Part shown: positions 58,793 to 64,000 of the stretch, in pieces
How positions within the stretch are numbered: the first letter of the stretch is position 1
How the letters are laid out: each line of letters opens with the position of its first letter
From: Curtobacterium poinsettiae
Lineage (GTDB): Bacteria; Actinomycetota; Actinomycetes; Actinomycetales; Microbacteriaceae
Assembly: GCF_025677645.1 (NCBI RefSeq)
Contig: NZ_CP106879.1
Coordinates: forward strand, 2,294,001 to 2,358,000
Reading direction: 5' to 3'
DNA: 64,000 nucleotides
The notes under the pieces: model-generated
What the model saw: only the letters and a program-made list of their open reading frames with translations
Database searches by the model: none
Told to the model about the DNA's origin: nothing
Position numbers and translations under genes: made by a program

Positions 58793-61700
58793 TCAGACGG
58801 CGGCCGGCTCCGCCCGGGCGATCTCAGTGATGGACGAGTGACCCGTCTCGGGGTGCTTGCGCATCGACAGGAGTCGCTCCATCGACGGTTCGAGCGCCGT
58901 GACCTTGTCGAGCGGCGCACTCACGACGAGCTGGAACCCGAGCCGGAGCCACGCGGTGACCGCGCGGCCGGCGAACTCCGAGTCCGCCTTGATGAACGCC
59001 TCGTCGAGGAACACCGGCGCGAACCGGGGCCGGGGACGGGTCTCGTCGCCGAGCTGGTAGCGCAGCGCGGCACCGACGATGAACGCCACGAGTTCCTGCG
59101 TCTCACCACCGGACTTGTCGCCGAGCGACGAGTACACGCCGAGGTCGTTGCCGTCGGTGTCGTACCGGACGGCCGTGATCTCCATGTGCCGGCGGACGTC
59201 GAGCACGGCGTCGCGCTGGGTGGTACGGCCCCGGGCTGCGTCCGGGTCGGGGCGGATGACCGCCATGAAGCGCCGGAGCCGTCGGAACCGGGTCTCGAGC
59301 ACGTCGTCGGTCAGCTCGGTGTCGACCGACGCCGACAGGGCGCGGAGCTCGCGGCGGAAGGCGGTGACGTCCTCGCGGGTGACCCGGCGGATCTGGATCT
59401 TCAGACGGTCCCGGTTGGCACCGAACGGCAGCTCCCGCAGGATCTCGTTCACCGGCTCGAGGCGCTCCTCGATCTCGACGACGGCGCGGTCGAAGGCGCC
59501 GGCGAGCGGGACGAGGTCCTCGCCGCTCCACTGCGACAGGCGTCGACGCCACTCGCTCCGACGTGCGTGCAGGCCGGTTGCCACGATCTGGTCGAGGATC
59601 GCGTGGTAATCGGGGTACGACGCGACACCGGTGCCGAGGTTCGGGTCGGGCCAGGCGTCCTGGTACCGCTGGAACGTCAGCGTCAACGAGGTCGAGGCCG
59701 CGGCGGCACCGTCGAGCGCCTGCGTGAGCCGCTCCTCGAGCCGGCGCTTCAGCCGTCGCGTGGCATCGTCGAAGCCGTCGACGCCGTCCGGGGCGCCGAT
59801 CTCCTCGAAGGTCTCCTCGAGCAGGCGGGCCTGCTGGTCGTCCGGCAGCGAACCGGGCGAGGACTCGAAGCGCTCCAGGATCTCGGCGGCGGCGTCCTGG
59901 CCGTCGACGAGCACCGCGTGGCGCTCCTCGAGTCGCTGAACGGACAGCCGCGCGGCGGAGCGACGGTCGGCCGCCTCGTCGAGGGACTTCCGGAGCCGGG
60001 CGACCGAGGCCCGCAGCGTCCGGAGGCCGTCGTCGGCGGCGAGCAGCGCCTGCCGTTCCTCGTCGAGCCGGGCCAGGGACGTGCCGAGCCCGTCGACGTC
60101 GATCGCGGCCCACGTGGCGTCGACCACGTGCTGGTGCGCGGCGCGGAGCACGTCGAGCGCCGTGCGGTCCTGCGCGACGTCGGTGCGGCGGGCCTCGAGC
60201 GTCGCGAGGTCCTGCGCGATCGAGGCGAGCTCCTGCTCGACCGCGGCGACGCGGGCCTCGTTCGTGAAGCCGATGACGTTCGACTGCCGGCGGTCACCGT
60301 GGGCGCCACGACGGCCGTCACGCAGCTGCCCGGACTCGGTGACCCGACGGCCACCACCGCCGAGGTCCGACGCCGAGGCGACACAGCGGGCGTCAGTGCG
60401 GTCGGACTCGATCCGCTCGCGCACCCAGGTGCTGAACGGCGACGGCTTGATGGCGAGCTTGCCGGAGACCATCGCCGGGTCGCCGTCGAGGTCCAGGTGC
60501 GGGCCGGTCGGCACACCCTCGAACTGCACGCGGACGGGCAGGTGCAGTGCGTCGATGGCTTCGCTGAAGTCGCCGAGGCGGTCCTGGTCGACGAGCAGCG
60601 TCCGGGCGACGGGCGCCAGGACGGACTCGATGGCCGTGCGCCAGCGCTCCTCGCCGGGCAGCACGTCGAGCAGTTCCGCCACGAAGGGCAGTTCGGTCGG
60701 GTCGATGCCGGCGGCGCGGGCCATCGCGAGCCGGGCCTCGTGCATCGGCAGCGGCATCGCGCCCTGCCGGTGCTCGAGCGACTGGCGCTCCTGCCGCAGG
60801 GACCGCTCGCGGTCGAGGAGCGGGTACTCCTCGCGGGTCAGGGCGTCGCGGCGGTCGTCCAACGACGAGCGTGCGTCCGCGTACGTGCCGAGGAAGTCGT
60901 GGGACGCCCGCTGCGCGCTGGTGAAGCCCGCTTCCGACGAGAGCGACGCCGACAGCCCGAGCACGGCGGTGCGCTCGTCGAAGGTGGCGCGGGTGCGGAC
61001 CACCGCGTCGCGTTCACGGGTGAGCCGTTCGATGCGGTCCTCGAGCTGGGCGAGCGCGTTGCCGCCCTGGTCGCGGAGCCGGGCCTCGGCGTCGCGGAGC
61101 TCGATCTCGACGGCGGCGTGCCGGGCCTCGGCCGCGGCGACCTCGGCCCGCGATGCCGTGCGCTCCCGGGCGTTGCGCGCGACCTCGGCGTCGAGCAGGT
61201 CGCGCTTCCGAGAGGCCGTCCAGTGCGCGAACGGCGACACCTCGGCGCCGGTCGCGATGCCGTCCAGCGCCGCTGCGGCCTCGGTCGCGCGCGCGATCTC
61301 GTCGTGCAGGTCGGTGATGGGGGAGAGGATGCGGACCTTGCGCTCCTCGGTGTCCATCGCCTCGTACGCCTCGTCGAGCGCGGAGAAGTGCGCGAGTGCC
61401 CGGTCGGCCGCCTCGTACGTGCCGGGGGTCTCGAGCACGAGCGACTTGTACAGCGCGTCGACGGTCGGCAGGTGCTGGCCGGCCTGGATCCGGGCGAGCA
61501 GGCGCATCGCTCGGTTACCGCCGCCGGAGTCGCCGATGCCGAGCCGGGTCTGCAGCGTGTAGGCGAGCTCCTGGTAGGTGTCGCGGATGACGAGCCCCGG
61601 CACCCGGCCGGTCAGCTCGAGGTGGTGGAACCGCGACGGCACGAACTCCTCGAGCCGGCGCAGGTCGAACGTGTCGTCGACCGTCGCCATGGTCATCTGG

Positions 61701-62167
61701 ATGTCGCCGACCCCGCGGGCGCGCTTCGGCACGATGTACGCACGCAGCACCGTGAAGCGCCGCTCGTCGTCGTTCCGGAACGTGACCGCCGCAGCGCCCC
61801 AGGTGGTCTGGTCGTCGCCGCGCAGGTTCACGTCGCGCAGGCTGCCGGTCTCGGGGTCGCGACGGGTGTCGACCTTGCCGCGCAGGTACGTGAGCAGGTT
61901 GCGCTGGTCGGCGCTGCGCGCGCGGCCGGTGGTGGCGTCGTTCGAGGCGCCGTTGAACGGCACGTCGGACGGCATCATCACGGCCAGGTAGGCGTCCATC
62001 AGCGTGGACTTGCCCGTGCCCGAGGCGCCGGAGATGAGCGTCGCCGTGCCGGACAGCTCGACCTGCCGGTGGCCGTGGAACCCACCCCAGTTGACGACCT
62101 GCATCGACTCGGCGCGCCACTGCGCGACCGTGTCGAAGAGCGCCGGGATCTCGAACGTGTCGGTCAC
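58793..62167 (-). CDS. jetC: JetC/MksB-like SMC-type ATPase of a Wadjet system
   Basis: This 1124-residue protein starts at a GTG at 62167, overlapping jetB by 4 nt. It has an SMC/MukB-like head with Walker A GASGTGKS (47-54, Lys53), long coiled coils (about 300-950) with an internal hinge-like part, the signature SLGDKSGGETQ, and Walker B FAPVFLDEAFIKAD near the end. With DUF4194 (JetB) and DUF3375 (JetA) upstream it is the Wadjet/MksBEF ATPase, which extrudes DNA loops and drives cleavage of small circles with JetD. JetD is not downstream; the repeat array is. Confidence 0.93.
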   Translation of the reverse strand: MTDTFEIPALFDTVAQWRAESMQVVNWGGFHGHRQVELSGTATLISGASGTGKSTLMDAYLAVMMPSDVPFNGASNDATTGRARSADQRNLLTYLRGKVDTRRDPETGSLRDVNLRGDDQTTWGAAAVTFRNDDERRFTVLRAYIVPKRARGVGDIQMTMATVDDTFDLRRLEEFVPSRFHHLELTGRVPGLVIRDTYQELAYTLQTRLGIGDSGGGNRAMRLLARIQAGQHLPTVDALYKSLVLETPGTYEAADRALAHFSALDEAYEAMDTEERKVRILSPITDLHDEIARATEAAAALDGIATGAEVSPFAHWTASRKRDLLDAEVARNARERTASRAEVAAAEARHAAVEIELRDAEARLRDQGGNALAQLEDRIERLTRERDAVVRTRATFDERTAVLGLSASLSSEAGFTSAQRASHDFLGTYADARSSLDDRRDALTREEYPLLDRERSLRQERQSLEHRQGAMPLPMHEARLAMARAAGIDPTELPFVAELLDVLPGEERWRTAIESVLAPVARTLLVDQDRLGDFSEAIDALHLPVRVQFEGVPTGPHLDLDGDPAMVSGKLAIKPSPFSTWVRERIESDRTDARCVASASDLGGGGRRVTESGQLRDGRRGAHGDRRQSNVIGFTNEARVAAVEQELASIAQDLATLEARRTDVAQDRTALDVLRAAHQHVVDATWAAIDVDGLGTSLARLDEERQALLAADDGLRTLRASVARLRKSLDEAADRRSAARLSVQRLEERHAVLVDGQDAAAEILERFESSPGSLPDDQQARLLEETFEEIGAPDGVDGFDDATRRLKRRLEERLTQALDGAAAASTSLTLTFQRYQDAWPDPNLGTGVASYPDYHAILDQIVATGLHARRSEWRRRLSQWSGEDLVPLAGAFDRAVVEIEERLEPVNEILRELPFGANRDRLKIQIRRVTREDVTAFRRELRALSASVDTELTDDVLETRFRRLRRFMAVIRPDPDAARGRTTQRDAVLDVRRHMEITAVRYDTDGNDLGVYSSLGDKSGGETQELVAFIVGAALRYQLGDETRPRPRFAPVFLDEAFIKADSEFAGRAVTAWLRLGFQLVVSAPLDKVTALEPSMERLLSMRKHPETGHSSITEIARAEPAAV

Positions 62168-62952
62168 GCTTCCGTCTCGCCTTCGTCGTCGGTGTCGGTC
62201 TCGGCTTCGCCGTCTGCCGGGAGGCCCGGGTGGTCCCCGTCGGTCGGCTCGCCGCCCGGGGCGGTCGCCTCGCCCTGCGCGGTGGTGGTCCGCAACCAGG
62301 CGTCCAGTTCGAGCAGGCGCTCCAGGGGGAGCAGCACCTCGACGACGCTCGCCACCCGGAAGCGGTCCGGGTCGGAGGTGCGGATGAGGATGCGCGCGGT
62401 CACCAGGCGCTCGACGGCCTTCGCGACACGGCCCTCGTCGCGGGTGCGGTCGGTCGCGGTCGCCGGACGGAAGCCCGCCACGTGCCCGAGGATCTCGGAG
62501 CGGTCCACGACGACCTGGTCCGGGCCCGGTCGGGCGTCGGCGCGCAGTCGCATCCGCAGGTAGACGAGGACGATCGTCTCCTCGCGGGTGTACGGCAGGT
62601 CGCGGAGCAGGGTCGGGAACGTGCGGCGCTGGCTCTCCGACCGGGCCTGGCGCTTCCACGCGACCTCGCGGTCACGATCGACGTGCAACTCGAGGAACAG
62701 GTCGTTCAGGCGGGACCGCAGCTGGTACTCGGCGTCGAGGACCGCACGCCACTCGTCGGGGTGCGTGCGGGAGCTGACGTACGAGTGCCGCAGCAGGGCC
62801 ACCAGTGCGCGGCGCTGGTGTTCGTCGAGCCGCCCCTCGTCGCCCTCGAAGAGGGCGAAGCTGGACTCGTCGCGCTCGTCGTCCTGCATCACGGATGCGG
62901 GGTCGTCGTAGGGGACCGTGTCGTCGACCGGTGCCGGCGTCGTGTCGCTCAC
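62164..62952 (-). CDS. jetB: JetB/MksE-like subunit (DUF4194)
   Basis: This 262-residue protein has acidic disordered ends and a DUF4194 winged-helix core at about 50-215 (LDEHQRRALVALLRHSYVSS, YTREETIVLVYLRMRLRADA, EGRVAKAVERLVTARILIRT). In Wadjet, JetB is the kite-type partner of the JetA kleisin on the JetC head. It overlaps jetA at its start (GTG at 62952) and jetC at its end. Confidence 0.92.
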   Translation of the reverse strand: MSDTTPAPVDDTVPYDDPASVMQDDERDESSFALFEGDEGRLDEHQRRALVALLRHSYVSSRTHPDEWRAVLDAEYQLRSRLNDLFLELHVDRDREVAWKRQARSESQRRTFPTLLRDLPYTREETIVLVYLRMRLRADARPGPDQVVVDRSEILGHVAGFRPATATDRTRDEGRVAKAVERLVTARILIRTSDPDRFRVASVVEVLLPLERLLELDAWLRTTTAQGEATAPGGEPTDGDHPGLPADGEAETDTDDEGETEA

Positions 62953-64000
62953 CGTGCCTCCTGTGCGTTCTCGTCGTGTGTGTCGCCGACCGGACGGTGC
63001 TCGTCGTCGAGCGCAGCGGTGGGCATGTGGAAGGTGATCGTGGTGCCGTCGGGGCGGACCGTGCGGTGCTCGGCGACGTGGGCGGCCGACTCGAAGTCGT
63101 CGCGCCCCGTCAGCAGGTGTGCGAGGCCGAAGAGCTCGACCGGACGGCGCTGCTCGGGCGGCAGCCCGTGGAACGCGTCGACGCTGGAGTCGGCGTCGGC
63201 GAAGCGGAGCGCCGCGCGCAGCTCGGTCAGGAGCGGCCCGCCGTGCTTGCGGAGCATCTCGACGTCGAGGTCCTCGAAGACGTCGTCGTCGGGTTCCTCG
63301 ATGGGCGGCGGCACGGACTCGGCGTCCGGGTCGTAGAAGCGCTCGCGCAGCGTGCCGACCTCTGCCGCCGCGGGCAGGAGCGGCAGCGGGATCCGGTCGC
63401 GCGCACCGCCCTGGTCCATCAGGGTGGCGAGGCCGCGGTTGATCGAGCGGAGCACCGCGTCGAGCTCGCGGTCGCGCACCACGTCGTGGGCGACGATCTG
63501 GTCGCGGAGCGTGGCGGTGAGCTGACGGCGCTGGGCGAGGACGTCCTCGATGCCCTGGCGCAGGATCGTCACGGTGTTGCGGAAGGCACGACGCTCGCCG
63601 GCGCCGAGGCCCTGCGCGAACGGGTGCGCCAGGATCGTCGCGATGTCGTCGCGGAGCCGCAGGAGCAGGGCGTCGTCGCGGAGGAGCTCGAAGGCACCCT
63701 CGAAGGCACGGCCCTCGGGCGTCGCTTCCATCAGGTTGTCGGTGCGCGCCAGGTAGTCGTCGAGGATCTCGCCGATCGGGCGGACCTCTTGCCGGAAGTC
63801 CTCGACGATCGAGCGGTGCATCGTCGCGACCGCCTCTTCCACGCGCTTGAAGTCGCTCGGCAGCTGCCGGATCAGGTCGGAGATGTTCGTGTACCCGTCG
63901 CGCATCCGGTCGTCGTCGACGGCCACGACGTCGTCGCCGTGCTCCAGGCGTTCCCGTTCGGCCTGCAGTTCGGCGATCTGGGCGTCGATCCGGCGGATCT
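62949..64000 (-). CDS. jetA: JetA/MksF-like kleisin subunit (DUF3375), N-terminus outside the window
   Basis: The frame is open to the right edge; 349 C-terminal residues are visible, starting IRRIDAQIAELQAERERLE, a coiled coil. The DUF3375 C-terminal part follows (GYTNISDLIRQLPSDFKRVE, RSIVEDFRQEVRPIGEILDD). A GTG at 63926 is internal. JetA bridges two JetC heads in the Wadjet ring. The full protein should be near 480-500 residues, so about 140 are missing beyond 64000. Confidence 0.9.
   Translation of the reverse strand, partial: IRRIDAQIAELQAERERLEHGDDVVAVDDDRMRDGYTNISDLIRQLPSDFKRVEEAVATMHRSIVEDFRQEVRPIGEILDDYLARTDNLMEATPEGRAFEGAFELLRDDALLLRLRDDIATILAHPFAQGLGAGERRAFRNTVTILRQGIEDVLAQRRQLTATLRDQIVAHDVVRDRELDAVLRSINRGLATLMDQGGARDRIPLPLLPAAAEVGTLRERFYDPDAESVPPPIEEPDDDVFEDLDVEMLRKHGGPLLTELRAALRFADADSSVDAFHGLPPEQRRPVELFGLAHLLTGRDDFESAAHVAEHRTVRPDGTTITFHMPTAALDDEHRPVGDTHDENAQEAR

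Noticed and set aside
58838..62563. 1241-residue plus-strand frame
   Set aside because: Antisense of jetC; jetC has Walker A, signature and Walker B on the minus strand.
1..64000. tRNA, rRNA, prophage and transposon genes
   Set aside because: None was recognised by eye in either strand; short RNA genes could be missed without a covariance search.

Overview
The window is very GC-rich, with many GTG/TTG starts, 1-4 nt gene overlaps, and actinobacterial families throughout (GlnR-type boxes, CmtR, an HTH-MurA fusion, a DUF4397/class F sortase/ECF sigma cassette). Together these point to a chromosomal segment of an actinobacterium, most likely the Microbacteriaceae (Curtobacterium-like). No rRNA, tRNA, transposase, integrase or CRISPR array was seen. 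Functions are read from protein motifs and gene order only; no database search was possible.

Layout. (1) 1-11.6 kb, mixed genes: a truncated RHS/YD-repeat protein with a WXG/LXG-like helical N-terminus, a rhodanese-SufE pair, zapE, an ammonium transporter behind a two-box GlnR site but broken by a frameshift, an aldo/keto reductase, a ChaB-domain protein, fabH and three poorly characterised genes. (2) 11.8-29.9 kb, first flagellar block: fliW-flgL-flgK-flgN on the minus strand, then on the plus strand a FliA/WhiG-type sigma factor, fliC, fliD-fliS-fliT-like, and flgBC-fliEFGHIJ-NlpC/P60-fliK-flgDE. (3) 29.9-42.6 kb, non-flagellar genes: cmtR with a cation transporter, an SmtB-type sensor with a His-rich peptide, a frameshifted isochorismatase-fold hydrolase divergent from a GlxA/AraC regulator, a Na+/H+ antiporter, a DUF475-like membrane protein, HTH-murA, and a DUF4397/sortase/ECF sigma/anti-sigma operon. 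(4) 42.7-53.5 kb, second flagellar block: flbD-motAB, then fliMNOPQR-flhBA-flhF-like-csrA. (5) 53.6-57.8 kb: acyl-CoA oxidase, a POT-family transporter and two small genes. (6) 57.9-58.75 kb: a gene-free tandem array of five 173-195 bp units. (7) 58.8-64 kb: jetC, jetB and the 3' part of jetA, a Wadjet/MksBEF SMC-type plasmid-restriction system whose nuclease gene jetD is not in the window.

How the parts work together. The two flagellar blocks appear to form one regulon. Promoter-like elements of the form CTAAC-N16/17-YCGATAG lie upstream of flgN, fliC, flgB, flbD and fliM, and the sigma factor that would read them is encoded in the middle of the locus. FliW at one end and CsrA at the other, with two ACGGA sites in the fliC leader (one over the ribosome-binding site), suggest the FliW-CsrA-flagellin homeostasis loop. 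The set contains the export apparatus, MS-ring, C-ring, hook, filament and stator, but no fliL, flgF/flgG, flgM, flhG or chemotaxis genes were found.
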